From positions 19,748,501 to 19,812,500 of the forward strand of contig NW_026947507.1 in the NCBI RefSeq assembly GCF_034190915.1: a DNA stretch of 64,000 nt. The letters run 5' to 3'. The translations under genes were made by a program, and so were the position numbers. Below the pieces are notes generated by a model. The model was given only the letters and a program-made list of their open reading frames with translations. It did not search any database and was not told the origin of the DNA. Below are positions 37,403 through 49,150 of the stretch, piece after piece (position 1 is the stretch's first letter; every line of letters starts with the position of its first letter). This stretch comes from Cavia porcellus. Its lineage: Eukaryota > Chordata > Mammalia > Rodentia > Caviidae.

Positions 37403-40071
37403 GAATTATTAAATGTTTTAATTGAGTTCTGGAAAAAGCAAAACCAAGCAAAAGCAGAACTATTTTTAAAAAGCCACTTAGACAAGAGCAGAAAATAGCG
37501 TTGTTCTTCTGTGTATCCTTCTACTACTCGAAGATCAACAGAACACAATTTATTTCTTTTCCTTGCTTTCCTATTTTTAATCCAATTCTCCTGATGTCAT
37601 AGTGTCCTATATAGTGAGATGAGAAAAAACGCAAGGTGAGGAGATGCATTTTGGAAGTAGATGTACAATTTTAAAGAAATGTGTGAACTCAGACAAATTG
37701 CTATTTTTTTCACTAGATCTGTAAATAATAGTTCTTAAAAGTTGATTCAGATTTTCCCTATAACATCATATTTAGTAATTGATTTCTTAAATATTCTTTT
37801 CTGAGTGCACGACCTGGTTGTAAAGTTACTCTGATGTGTTAGCAGATTCCAGTAATCCTAGGAATAATCGTTTAAATGTATATGGCAGGAAATTTGGGTA
37901 GACAGATAGAATGTAAAGGAAAAGAATCATTGAAATAAAGAGAAGTTTAAACAGATGAAAAATTCTAGAATCTATTTGGTCAAGATGAGTACTGAAAAGA
38001 ATACAGTTAACACAAGGAGATAAAAGTACATTGTCAAGCTCTGTACATAAGAAATCCAAGGAAAATAAAATATGAAAACTGTTCACATAAATTATCTAAA
38101 GACATCTGACCAATGATTTCTCATAAATTATGCACATACAGGCAAGCACGCAGGCGTGCACACACACGTGAGTGTATACACGCACAGGCATGAACTCAGG
38201 TTGAAAGGGCCTAAACTATGCCACAGAGCTTACAAATAAACCAGGATAGACATGCAACAAAAAATTCAGTAACATCGAAAAGCACAAAAACTTTTCAACA
38301 AGAAATTATAGATTTAGTAACAAAAACCAAAACCCAAAACTAAAACTCAAAAAACAAAAACAACGACAAAATCCCCCAGCATACTAGCATTCTTAGAGAC
38401 AGGACAGGGAAATATTGGAGCTCCTGAGTCTAGCTTCTGTTAAGATGAGCTCTAGCACACGAAACATGTTACTTATTTCTCCATAGCTCAGTGTTCTCAT
38501 ATATACAGTACAGAACATATTTTATACTTTACAACAGGCATCTTGTAGCTATCATGTTCAGATTTGTTCCTAGTAATATTTGAAGGAGAAAATAGAGTAA
38601 TATGTTTAGAGTGCCTAAGAGAGAGGGTTGATGTTAGTATTTTACATCCATTTAAAAACCATTTAAATTTAAGGGTGAAAACAAAATATAATAAATATAA
38701 AGAACAAATAAAAATAAATGTATCAGAGATGACATTAATAACCATAATATATTTATTAGTAATTATTAATTTTCCATGCATAATTTATTGAAAGACTATT
38801 GACGGTTAAGTATTATTTTTGGCTCTTTATTTACACTGAGTAATCGTCCATTAAAAAAATTCATGTGGTAAAGGGGTTCACTCAAGGTCATCTAGGGGAG
38901 ATCTGATAGGTGATCAAAGGTACCTATATAGTAAGCTTTGTGAGTTTCTTAAGTGGGAGGCAAATCTTAAATATCAACCATCTGTTACTTTTTCCCTTTC
39001 TGAGTCTTTTCTCCAGGAAAGTTTGTTTACAGATCTTATCTCTGAGAAAGGATCCTTGAGCATGGCTTGGTGGAGGCAAAAACCTTCCTTTTAAGACAGT
39101 TTTGATTTTGGTTATCTGTCCTGTTGTGCCCTTTTTCCCATAAAAAAATCAATCAGTGATTCGTTCGAAATGCACGTGAAAACAAATATTTTATAACAAA
39201 TTATTTGCCCTAGTTAATAGGTCTTCATAGCAAAATATCTGCAAAACATAGAACCTGATTGTTTGCTTTAGCCAAACCATGTACACATTTCTTTCAGTAT
39301 TTGAAATGACTAAAGATTTGGAATGACTAAAGATGCAGGAAGCAATACTAAAGTTAGAGACCTTGAATTTTGGCTGATGAAGAAATAACAATCACTGGCT
39401 AACTAGCCAGAACCTTGAGTCTGCAATGATGAAAGAAAAATGAGAGGTTGAAAACAAAGAAAGAAAGAAAAGAGAGAGAGAGAGAGAAAGAAGAGAAAGA
39501 CACACAGAGAGAGAACAGCATATACATTCAAGTGTGGTTTCTGTGGCCCCAGTCACTTACATCTACCTTGGTAAATGTTGGTTGGAAACTCTGTATGTCT
39601 TCTTTAACGCTGAAGAGGCCTCCAGTCAAAGGCCACCTACTTCTGAACAATTCTCAAGAATTTCTAATTTTAAGTATCTTCAAAGAATTTCAGTCCTGTT
39701 GTCTGTGGGTCATTTTTTGTTGGAGAACATGAATCTAGATATCTAGACTCTTGCACTGTACCGTTGCTCTAGTCAAAATTTCCTTCTGTTTCTCCCAGTG
39801 CTGTTTCTAGGGAGTTTCCTATGCTTTCTTTTCCAGATGACAATGCTTTTGTTTGTTTAGGTCTCACAGAGGCTGCCTGGTAGTATGTAAAGGAAATAGA
39901 ATGCATTCCTGTTAGTGATGACGTGTGTTGCATGAATCCCTCATAATGCTTTGCCATGTTTACCCCAAAGAAGGAAGAGCTTATTTTCTCCTTCAAATAT
40001 TGACAGGAAGAAATCTGATCATGATAAATGTAAAGTATCTATTATACATTTGACTATATTTTATATTTGAG
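37403..40071. other. Unassigned sequence
   Basis: No gene recognised. It contains alternating CA/GT tracts near 38145-38195 and the GA-rich repeat at 39456-39516. Confidence 0.5.
39456..39516. repeat. (AAGA)n / (GA)n microsatellite
   Basis: AAAG tetramers grade into GA dinucleotides and then mixed purine repeats. Confidence 0.93.
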
Positions 40072-40431
40072 GATTTAAATGTGTCCTCTCAACCATGTTT
40101 TGGAAACTTTGTCTTCACATTTATGTTAATAATTTTTGGAGGTAAAGCCTTTGGGAAATAAAAGGAACTAGAGGAGGTCATGAGGGTGGGCTCTACATAA
40201 AGAAAGTTGTAGCTTTCTAGGAAGAGGAAGAAAGACCTGGGTTAGCACACTGGTTCTGTCTGCTAAAGTGATGCCCTCCTTCAAGTACTTGTGCAAGAAG
40301 AAGGCCCTCATCAGATACTGGCAGCAGTACAATCTTGGACTTTTCAGCTCCTTCTATCATGAACCCCAGCAGCCTCTTTCTTTGTAATTTACTCAGTTCA
40401 GTTATAGCTGAAGCAAATAGACTAAGACTTT
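40072..40431 (+). mobile_element. Solo LTR, MaLR (MLT1/MST-like)
   Basis: 'gaggtcatgagggtgggctc', 'agaagaaggccctcatcag', 'aatcttggacttttcagctc' and 'gcaaatagactaagac' match the standard order of MaLR LTRs. Diverged; boundaries approximate. Confidence 0.75.
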
Positions 40432-43203
40432 TCTCAAATTGGAAAAAAGATATTCAAAGGGACAGCTGTCATGCGTTCTCATAGTAAGATGTTAAGAGTT
40501 CAAATGTGACTAACTTTTGCAGTGTTTCTGGAGGATTGAAGCTAATAAGGAAAACAAAATTTTTCAGTTAAACAGTAAAGATTTGCTAAGGTTTCTAAAA
40601 GCCACATTGGTATCGGACAGATAGGTTGCAATTTTCAAGATTGAAAGCACAAAATTAAGTAATTTTTTATTATTGGAAGCATGAAAAAAAGCCTCCTTGC
40701 ACCTTGGAAATGCACAAACATTGATTAGGTATTCGAAATTCAAAGCAAGGGCTCATGTTTTACAGTTTTTCAAGAAAAATGCTGATACAGATGAGGCATG
40801 CTTCCAGAGACATTCTCAGTAACATCATATAATTTCTCTACCAGTGTTGCTACCCATACAGTAATCAATCTGTTCTCCTCTGGGTAGGTAATTTCATGCA
40901 AATTGTTCTCAAGGTTTCAACTGAGGACCTCTAGTGACATTCAATAGGACGCAGGTTATCCTCATGCAATTTTCATAATAATTCTTCATATTAAAAATCA
41001 GCTACAGCATCACCAAAAAATACCTGGCAAAGGTCTAAATATGTCAGGGTCAGGATGAAAAAAGATAAGGGTCTGTGGAATATCAGAAGTAGCTGCCACA
41101 TGAAAAGATTAACTCTGAGGAAGGTGTTGAGTGGCTGTGGCTTTTGATGGATGTTCTAACATCAGTATCAAACAAAAATTTACAGTCATCTTTTACTATT
41201 GAAGAGAATGCTTTTGAGTAACTGATATTCAGAGGACTTTAGTTGATTTCCAGCTTCCTTCAATTAGGGTCTGGAGATCTAACAAGAGGACCATTTTTCA
41301 TTCTAGTTTTCACTTGTCATTTAAATTTCCTTTTTTTCTGGCTTAAAGCCACCCAGAGAAAGTGAGGCAAGAGCTGGGGTTGAATCCACTCCAAGCTCCC
41401 AGCTCTACATGTCACTGCCTCTCCCATCTTCCCACTGTCTCCAATGTAGCTATCCCTTTGGTGCATGGCCTCCAAAAATTTGGTGTAACGTTTTTATGGG
41501 TTTCCCAAATTCCTCTGATTTTCTTATGGAATTTCGGGTCTCTCCTGTCATACTTAAGATATTTGCATTACATTTTCAGTTTATTTTATAACATGCAACA
41601 TGGAAATTAATTGATGGAGATCTAGCAAACCAAACTATAAATACCTGGAGCCTTTGAAAATTGTCCTGTAAGTTTACCTGCTCTGCATAGATTTTGGAAA
41701 GTGACAATGATTCTCAGCTCAGGCTATAACTAGGGCTTATTATCAACCATTAGTTTAACTATTGGTTTACTCAAGTACCATTTGAGCTTACAGGCTTTCT
41801 GGTTAGTTGAAAGAAAAGGAAAGCCAAGGAATCAATCAGAGAATTATACCAGAGGAGGCATATTGGGAGAAAAGGAATAGTAAGATAAAAGCTTTTAGAT
41901 TCAAGATACGACTTGAGCAAATCTAAAATGAAATGCTGCTCACATTTTTCATTTTTTCTGTTACGTGGAAGATATATAGAAGCAGTTGTGGAATCTATTC
42001 CATTGTAAGCTTTCTCAGACCAATCATAAAATGCAGGTCATTGAATATGTAGACCTGTATTCCCTTTCTATTCCAGGGAAGCTATCAAACAATTAGGCCC
42101 AAAAGAGTTTTAAAATTCTAAATTAGTATTGATAAAATTATGCTACTTAGACAGAGAATTATATGTATTTGTTATCCTGAAAGTATAGGGAGAAGGCAGG
42201 AACCTGGCCTAGAGGAGACAGTAGTCTGGATTAGTCTGAAACAAACATTCTGACAATGGTCAATCAGATGACTCGTTGTGCATCTCACGTTCTGGGCTCC
42301 ACAAGCATACAGCTACATAATCTCCAGTAGCAAACTTGATAAAGCTGCATTCTTGGAAGGTGGAAATTTTGGCCTAGAGATATGTTGTACCCGGTTTTAA
42401 TATTCAGCACCCCCCACCAAATCTCTTTTAAAATCATCATCGCATAAACAAGGCAAGAATTCAGAAACTGATAAATTTGAAAAATTATGACAAACTTCAT
42501 CCATTTGATGTCAGTCTGAGTAGTCACCTGACTTTCTGACCATCTCATCCTCAGGGCTGGCTCAGTGAATTAATCTGGCAGGTCTGAGCTTAATCCCTTT
42601 CACATTAACTTCCTCTCATTGACTCCCAAAGGAAGATAATGAAGAGATCAATAAGGAATAAAAAGCAATGTTGTCAATACTGTGGGAGATTTTTATAGGA
42701 ATAATTTTTTTCAAGTCTGATCAAATAACCAAAGGATTTCTGAAAGAAAATCTTAAGGAACAAAAACACATGGGCATGTGGTAGTGAATTAAAAAAAAAA
42801 AATGGGACTAGATCTGATGTGAGGTATACTCTGTAATTTAATACCAGAGACTCCTCAAGCAAGGATACTTAAGGGGCTTCAATGGTTTGCACTATTGCTG
42901 AATCGAGGGTTTGTTGGCAGTAAAAGATACACAAATAGGACCTCTCTGAGATCTCTACATTGTTGGATTATACGAAAATACTAGCAATTTTTTAAATAAA
43001 CAAAACAATTGCATTCAGTGTAACTTATAGCAGGGATAGAGCTTACCATTTTAATGGAGTCTTATCAGTAGCAGTGTTTCACAGAAAGTAAGAAGCAGAA
43101 TAACTTTTGGGGTCTGGACTCAAGTAGTTTTAAGGTGGGTTTTTCAAAGTATGAAACTGAATGGGATTGGACATAGTCCAAGAAATAGTAGGATAAGATT
43201 TCT
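40432..43203. other. Unassigned sequence
   Basis: No gene or repeat family recognised with confidence. Confidence 0.5.
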
Positions 43204-43209
43204 TGAAAT

Positions 43210-43709
43210 TGTTGGGGACCACAAATTATAAATTTGAGTCTAAAGGATGCCTGAGACAATGCTTGTCCTGCGCTCTGAGCCAGATCAAATTGAGGAAGCT
43301 CCCCACTTTGTTTTGATCACGTCTGAGCCCCATGCCTAGTGATGCTGTGGTGCTCACAGGGCAGGATAAGACCTGCTGATTTTTAAGGCAATGCAGGAGC
43401 AGTGGTAAAAAGTTTCAGCTGGGGGAACTACAGTTTCCTATTGCCCCCTTGTCTCATCCTTGCAAGGATGGTTTGTTCTCACCAGCCTACAGCAATCCTC
43501 ACTACTGTTCCAGGAGTCACTTACGACCCCTCCCCTGTGCTTCTTACTGACAAAATAAAAGTGAGCCAGGAGAAGAGGCCCTTGTCTTTGTCCATTCTGA
43601 GGCAGTGATCTCCAGCCCCCAGGCATTACTAAATTGTCTCTGTATCTTATTTCGACCTTCACTGTAGCTCTCATCCAGGCAGTTGGGGATCTTGGCCAGG
43701 TTTACAATA
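43210..43709 (+). mobile_element. Solo LTR, class II (ERVK-like), 500 bp, with 6-bp target duplication
   Basis: Begins TGTTGGGGACC, the usual class II LTR start, and ends CAATA where CAACA would pair with the TGTTG terminus (one change). The hexamer tgaaat lies immediately before (43204-43209) and immediately after (43710-43715), the 6-bp duplication typical of this class. A poly(A) signal is at 43554-43559, and a CT-rich U5 follows. No internal region, so this is a recombined solo LTR. Confidence 0.85.
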
Positions 43710-43715
43710 TGAAAT

Positions 43716-45021
43716 AACCAAGTCAGAGTCTTGGTAAGTAAACTGTTGTTGATAAGCAGGCTGTTTGTCAGAGTGAGAACATTATTTTGTCTTTAATACA
43801 CTAATTTTCTGGAGGAAACAGCAAATTTAACTACCTTTTTGCAATCTTACTTTTCCTAGTCCAAAAGAAACAACAAAAGCATATTGTCAGGAATGGCCTA
43901 TAGATTTATCTAAGTTATGCTTGTGGATTGTTTCAATTCTTAAAGCCTTTTATCTTAATAAGATAAAAAGAAAAAATTCCAAACTGAAAATTATACACTA
44001 TTTAAAGTAAAATTAGATCAAAATGATATAGCATAAAATTAAGTCAAAAGGCAAGAGAAAAACAATCAGAAATAGAAAAAAAATCAACAAGTACAACTGG
44101 AGAATTTTTAAAGTTATTATCAGACAAGATTTAAATATTATAATGAACACATTAAAATTAATATTCTATGAAACAATCAACCATGCACAGTCACAAAGTC
44201 ACCATGCATTTTGAAAATCAACACCACTTATAAGTCAAATAAATACAACAGCATCACAAATTAGTAACAAAATTTCATGCTTATAACATAAACAGTACAA
44301 TTCAATAACTTTTCAGGGAAGACTAAAAAGTAGAAGGGGCAGCATAGGGAGGGGGAGGGAACAGAAAACAATAAATTAAATGTGTTGTGTACACCAGCCA
44401 GGACCCTACCAGGTGTGTAACCAGTGGGTACTGCAAACACATATAAAGTAAAAATAAAAAGAAGTAAAATAAAGCAAAAAAAACTCCAAATGTAATATTT
44501 ACAACCTCCTGCTAAGCAGGTATTATCAGTCAAAACTGATACACACAGGTAAAGTTGAATTCAGACCAACACTTGTATTTTTAAAATATGCTCATCAAAG
44601 ACTAAAAAGGTGAAAAGCAAGTGATCTGAGCACTTGCTTTGAATTGGAGCAATAAATAAGTAAATAAAACTAAAGAAGCAAGCAAGCAAGCAAGAAATAA
44701 CCGAAACCTGAAACAAATAAACTAAAGGAGACAGAATAAATGTGAGAGAATGCACAGTGGACACATTACTATTATTTCCTATCAAGCACCATAATCATAG
44801 AAAATGGAAAGCCAATAGACAAAACAGAGATGTTATTCCAGTTTGGCCCAGACCACCAGCTGTCCTTTTAGTCCCACTGACTAAAGAATGCTTTCTGAAA
44901 AACCCAGCACTTTAGAAGCGCTGTTGCAAAACAGATCATGCATTGATTCAGTGATGTACTCATAAGCCAGTACAAAGGGGCTTCTCAAGCTTTAAAATCT
45001 ATTCATGGCATAAAAGAATAT
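43716..45021. other. Unassigned AT-rich sequence
   Basis: No gene recognised. Confidence 0.55.
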
Positions 45022-45140
45022 TCTGCACTGAGTGTGGTGGTATATGCCTGTAATTCCAGCACTCAGGAGGTTGAGGCAGGAGGATCATTGCAAATTTGAG
45101 ACCAGCTTGGGCTACAACATGAGTTCAAGCTCAGCCCAAA
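45022..45140 (+). mobile_element. B1-type SINE
   Basis: 'actgagtgtggtggtatatg', 'cctgtaattccagcactcag' and 'gaggcaggaggatcattgca', then 'gagaccagcttgggctacaa'. A clear B1 core. Confidence 0.93.
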
Positions 45141-45414
45141 TTATTTTCTAGGGGGTAAGGATAAAAAAAGTAGTTCCAACCATCATTCATGTGTTACGTA
45201 TGTGTGTGTATGCACATGTGCAATGGTACCTTGGTTCATGAACTGAATTCATCCCACGATTCTGGAAAAGACAGCCACGCTCATGTTCATGAGGGAAAGA
45301 TAGTGGTTCTGTTTGTCACCAGAGGCAGATTTTGTAAATAAAACAAAATTTTGCCAAATGCTTCTGTTTTTGAATCAAATTGTTCATAAAGAAAGCATTC
45401 ATAATCAAGGCAAC

Positions 45415-45486
45415 GCTGTGTGTGTGTCTGTATATATGTATACACACATATATTTCTTTTTCTTTCTTTTTTTTTTTTTTTTTTTG
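45415..45486. repeat. Compound (TG)n/(TA)n/poly(T) simple repeat
   Basis: GT, TA and CA runs are followed by a T-rich tract of about 20 bp. Confidence 0.9.
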
Positions 45487-46967
45487 CTCAAGTATATCTT
45501 TGGTCAGCACTTTATTGAATAATAGTCGGAAAGCAATACTTTTGAGGGAAATGTTAGTAAGTACAGACTGTGCTATTTAAACAATACAGTAGTTAATACA
45601 TTTTGTTTCACTTTAAGTTTGTTGATTTTACAACCTGCAAACAATGCTAGTCCCTGTGGAAATGTTTGAGTTTCTTGATTGTGGTTACCTGGCAGGAGTT
45701 GATGCTGAATCCTTACACCAGACCAGCTAAATTAGAATTCAAATGCTATATGCCAGTACCTGTTTTGGAAAACATCTGTCATCCCAAGAACAAAGTTAAG
45801 AAGCACTATACACCAACAAAGATGCAAGAAAACTCCAAGTTCCATGTAAATCTTATTCTAGTTCATCCTTAGTTCTTCTTTCACCGTAATTTAATTAATT
45901 TAAATTATCAGGAAGACAGAAAGAAGATGAATAGATTGAAAGTATGGAGACTTCAGAATTTCAAAAAGCTGTCATGGCAGGGGAGAGATTTATAAAAACA
46001 AATAACAAAGACATTAGCATAGTAAACCAATCCCGCTGATACAGGAAATGTAGATATAACTAAACAACAGCATAAATGAGACACTCTCGAAACATTCAGT
46101 TGATTTTCTTACTGCAGTGCTGGCTAGTAGCTAGACTGAGGATCCTAGAAGACCAGATCTGTTGCTGGTACTGGAGAACCCAAGGACAGAGACAGAGACG
46201 AAGAAAGGAGTTTATGGAGAAGAAACAGAAGGAGTTGACCCTTAAATTCTAGTTGTAGGATCTTGTAGCAGAAGAACTGTGGCAGGGAGCAAAGGGATGC
46301 ATAGCCAAGCAGTTTTCCTCAAACTGCGGTCAGGCTGACCACTGGTCTGGTTCTGCAGAATCTGTCACCGCCTAACATAGATCCTCCAGGGATAATCAAA
46401 ACGAAAACTGAAGCAATCAGTATGAATTTCAAGAAAAAGCTTTAGGTGAAAATTAAGAGAAAATGGGTGGGGGGAGGCACAGGTGTGACAAAGATCAAGG
46501 TGGTCCCTTAACAGAAGAAAGCAAGAGAGTATAGGAAAGAGAATTTAAAGGGATAGAGAACTGACTGAGATCAGACTGACTCCTTAACTTTATATTGCGT
46601 GTTGAGGTCAGTTTGTTGTCTCAGTCCTCGTTTGACTTCTGATGAATCTTTATGGTTGGAGCCAATTTCATTCTTAGAAGATAACTGTTCCTGAATGGTG
46701 GATCAGGGAATGATACTCAATTTTGATTTTTGTCACAGGCCAACTGTTCTTGCAGCTGAAGCAGGATGGGGGTGGCAGTTCAGGTCCTACTTGAGATGAT
46801 TATTTCAACTTAGGGCCAACATTGGTTTCTGTTATAGGGTGATCTCCCTGCAAGGCTAGCTACCCCTAGAATGTGAGATGAGTTGGGGAGAAAAAAATGA
46901 CGCAGAGAAACAACAGGCTCTGGAATAGGCAGAGAGAAGTCACTCAGGACAGTCTTTCAACATCTAC
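45487..46967. other. Unassigned sequence
   Basis: No gene recognised. Confidence 0.5.
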
Positions 46968-47030
46968 TTATGTGAGGCAGGGTCTCACTATGCAGTATAG
47001 ACTGGTCTTGAACTCACTGCATTCTTCCCA
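46968..47030 (-). mobile_element. B1-type SINE fragment, antisense
   Basis: 'gaggcagggtctcactatgc' and 'actggtcttgaactcactgc' match the 3' half of antisense B1. Confidence 0.75.
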
Positions 47031-48164
47031 AAAGAGCCCTTGTTAACACTCTAAGCCAATACTAGTTTCTGATTGGCAGAAAATAAACTTAATCCAAGGC
47101 TTTGTAAAAAATACATGCTGTCTGGACAAGGAACACCCTACCTGCATGCTTACTGGACACCTGAAGTGCTGAACCATATTCTGAGCAGTATAGTTTGTCA
47201 ACGTAAACTTGCACTATGACTGACGAGAGAAATGGATGTGTTATACATGGAAAAAGTGAGGAAAGTTATCACAGGGCAAAATGACAGATACAAAGTACTT
47301 AAAATATCTGAGGGAGATGTGTGTGCAAACTAGATTTATTACGTAAAAATATAGACGTCAAAAGCAATAGATGGAAGGAAATCTTCACAAAATAGAATGC
47401 AGAGGGAACAAGATGGAGAGATCCCTTTCTTTTTAGGCACAGTATTTAAGTCTTCAGGTAAAGAAAGCTTTAAAGAGCTCTGGATCTAAAGATATGAATC
47501 AGATATGAAACTCTCTTCCGTAAGATTTATGTACTTATAAAATCATTGTATTTAAAGTTGCTGGGAAGTAAAAATGAGATTTTCATGTTCTGGGAGCTCC
47601 TGCAGCTTCTTGTCTGGATCTCTGCAACCTGCCACCTTGTGTCATTGGACAGCCCATAGCACCAGAACCAGAACACAGCTTTTAGGTCCTTTTCCAATCA
47701 GAAATGCAGCCACTTCTCTGTAGATGTCATCCTTCGTAGAATATGCTAACACGTGTCCTTCTTTATCATCTGCTTTCTCTACTTAAACTAACTTCCTGCA
47801 GAAATTGATGGCCCTGTCTCTTCTATCCATGAAGATTCTGGCCCTACTTTCCCTGCGCCAAAAGTTTTGGATTCCGAAGAGGTCAGTAGCCTCTACCCCT
47901 CCATGGTGACTGCAATTCCATAGGTCCCATAGTTCTTGCTTCACCAAGCAACTCCAAGTGAAGCAGAGTTGAAAAAGGGGGAGGGGGCTTCGCTTATGCC
48001 CAGGTGCCGCCAAAGTCCCTGCCAGAGCCATGACTTTCTTTCTCTTAAGAATCGTGGCTCTCTGGCAGTGGGGCAATGAGGGCGCCCCAGGGCTGCCAGG
48101 GACAAAGGGTGGTTCCCCTCCTTCCTATGCAAGGCACCTACTTCTCCTCCACTCCAACCTTGCC
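47031..48164. other. VEGFC proximal upstream sequence, unassigned
   Basis: AT-balanced sequence rising in GC towards the CpG island. No separate gene is supported. Minus-strand frames at 47783-48076 and 47941-48354 lack domains and are treated as chance. Confidence 0.55.
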
Positions 48165-48708
48165 CGTGCGATCGCGTGCCACTGACACGGGTCCTGATCT
48201 GCGTCCCGGCTGAACTGGCACGTCCGGCCGCCCACTTTGGGGAGGGAGGAGAAAGAGGAAGGGCAGGCCGGGGAGGTGGGGCTGCGGGGAGGCGGCGGCG
48301 GCGGAGGGGGCGCGCTTCCGAGGAAAGTGAAGGGGAGGGCAGCCGGGCCGGCACGCTCCCTCCCTCGGCCGCTTTCTCTCACATAAGCGCAGGCAGAGGG
48401 CGCGTCAGTCATGCCCTGCCCCTGCGCCCGCCAACGCCGCCGCCGCCGCTCGCCCGGCGCGCACTGGAGGCTCCCGCGCCGCGGAGCTCCGGGCCCCGCC
48501 GCCCTCCTCCGCCCCCCGCGCCGCCGCCGCCGCCGGCTCCGTCCTCTCGCCGAGCGGAGGCAGGCAGCCAGGAGGGGGCCGCGCGCTCGGGCGGCGCCCG
48601 CCAAATAGAAGGTTGCGGGGTTCTGGGCGCCCCCACCCCGCCCCGCGCTCTCCAACAAGCAAAAACAAAACGGCTGCACCTCGCCGGCGTCCGAGGAGGG
48701 GAGCTCGG

Positions 48709-48726
48709 ATGTCCGGTTTCCGGTGA
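48709..48726 (+). CDS. Short upstream ORF in the presumed VEGFC 5' UTR
   Basis: This is the only ATG between about 48420 and the VEGFC start. It opens a five-codon frame (MSGFR) closed by TGA, 271 nt before the main ATG. Its context is weak, with C at -3 and T at +4, so leaky scanning is expected. If it lies in the mature leader it could mildly reduce VEGFC translation. There is no evidence that the peptide itself matters. Confidence 0.4.
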   Translation: MSGFR

Positions 48727-48916
48727 GCCTTCTACCTGACACTCGGCGCCCTTCCCTGGCACTGGCCGCCGGCCGGAGAGCGACTTGCAAAGTTGGGCAC
48801 GCGGCGCCCGGCCGCGCTCCCGCTGCAGCTCCCGCCGCCGGCGCGCCCCGCGGTCCCCGCGAGCAGAGCCGGGAGAGGGGCGCGGAGGGCACCGCAGCTC
48901 GCAGGGGCGCCCCGGC

Positions 48917-48968
48917 CCTGCCCGCCCCGCCCCGCCCCGCCCTGCCCTGCCCTGCCCTGCCCTGCCCG
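48917..48968 (+). repeat. GC-rich pentanucleotide array (CCGCC then CTGCC) in the VEGFC leader
   Basis: Four CCGCC units are followed by five CTGCC units, ending about 30 nt before the ATG. The CCGCC half is a string of Sp1/KLF-type GC boxes. The CTGCC half looks like the same unit after CpG deamination. The complementary strand carries more than four closely spaced runs of three or more G and can in principle form a G-quadruplex on the template strand. Confidence 0.9.
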
Positions 48969-48997
48969 CGGCGGCTCCCCGCTCCGGTCCTTCCACC

Positions 48998-49150
48998 ATG
49001 CACTTGCTGGGCTGCTTCTCTCTGGCGTGTTCGCTGCTCGCCGCTGCGCTGCTCCCGGGACCGCGCGAGGCGCCCGCCGCCGCCGCCGCCGCCGCCTTCG
49101 AGTCCGGACTCGGCTTCTCGGACGCGGAGCCGGACGGGGCCGAGGTCAAG
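48998..49150 (+). CDS. VEGFC: VEGFC exon 1, coding part (vascular endothelial growth factor C, 5' partial)
   Basis: VEGF-C is a secreted growth factor that activates VEGFR-3 (and, after processing, VEGFR-2) on lymphatic and blood endothelium and drives lymphangiogenesis. The 51 codons here begin MHLLGCFSLACSLLAAALLP, which I recognise as the VEGF-C signal peptide. A seven-alanine run follows at residues 27-33, then FESGLGFSDAEPDGAEVK, the start of the N-terminal propeptide. The ATG has an A at -3 (ccaccATG), a good Kozak context. The exon closes in phase 0 at AAG followed by GTAGGT, a strong splice donor at 49151. Two extra alanines relative to the human sequence as I recall it account for 51 rather than 49 codons. 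The cystine-knot PDGF/VEGF domain and the C-terminal propeptide lie in later exons outside the window. Reading on past the donor stays open to 49291, but that is intron. Identity is highly secure; the species is not. Confidence 0.96.
49076..49096 (+). repeat. VEGFC: (GCC)7 trinucleotide repeat encoding Ala7 in VEGFC
   Basis: Seven uninterrupted GCC codons encode residues 27-33, at the end of the signal peptide and the expected cleavage region. A pure codon run is prone to length change, which would explain the difference from the shorter run in human. Confidence 0.93.

Noticed and set aside
47941..48354. Minus-strand 137-codon frame beside the promoter
   Set aside because: No domain, enters the CpG island, no splice or poly(A) context supporting a divergent gene.
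48176..48739. Plus-strand 187-codon open frame upstream of VEGFC
   Set aside because: Low-complexity Arg/Pro/Ala frame in promoter and leader sequence; ends before the real start and has no family match.
48125..49003. Minus-strand 292-codon open frame in the CpG island
   Set aside because: Same cause: compositional shadow of the VEGFC promoter and exon.
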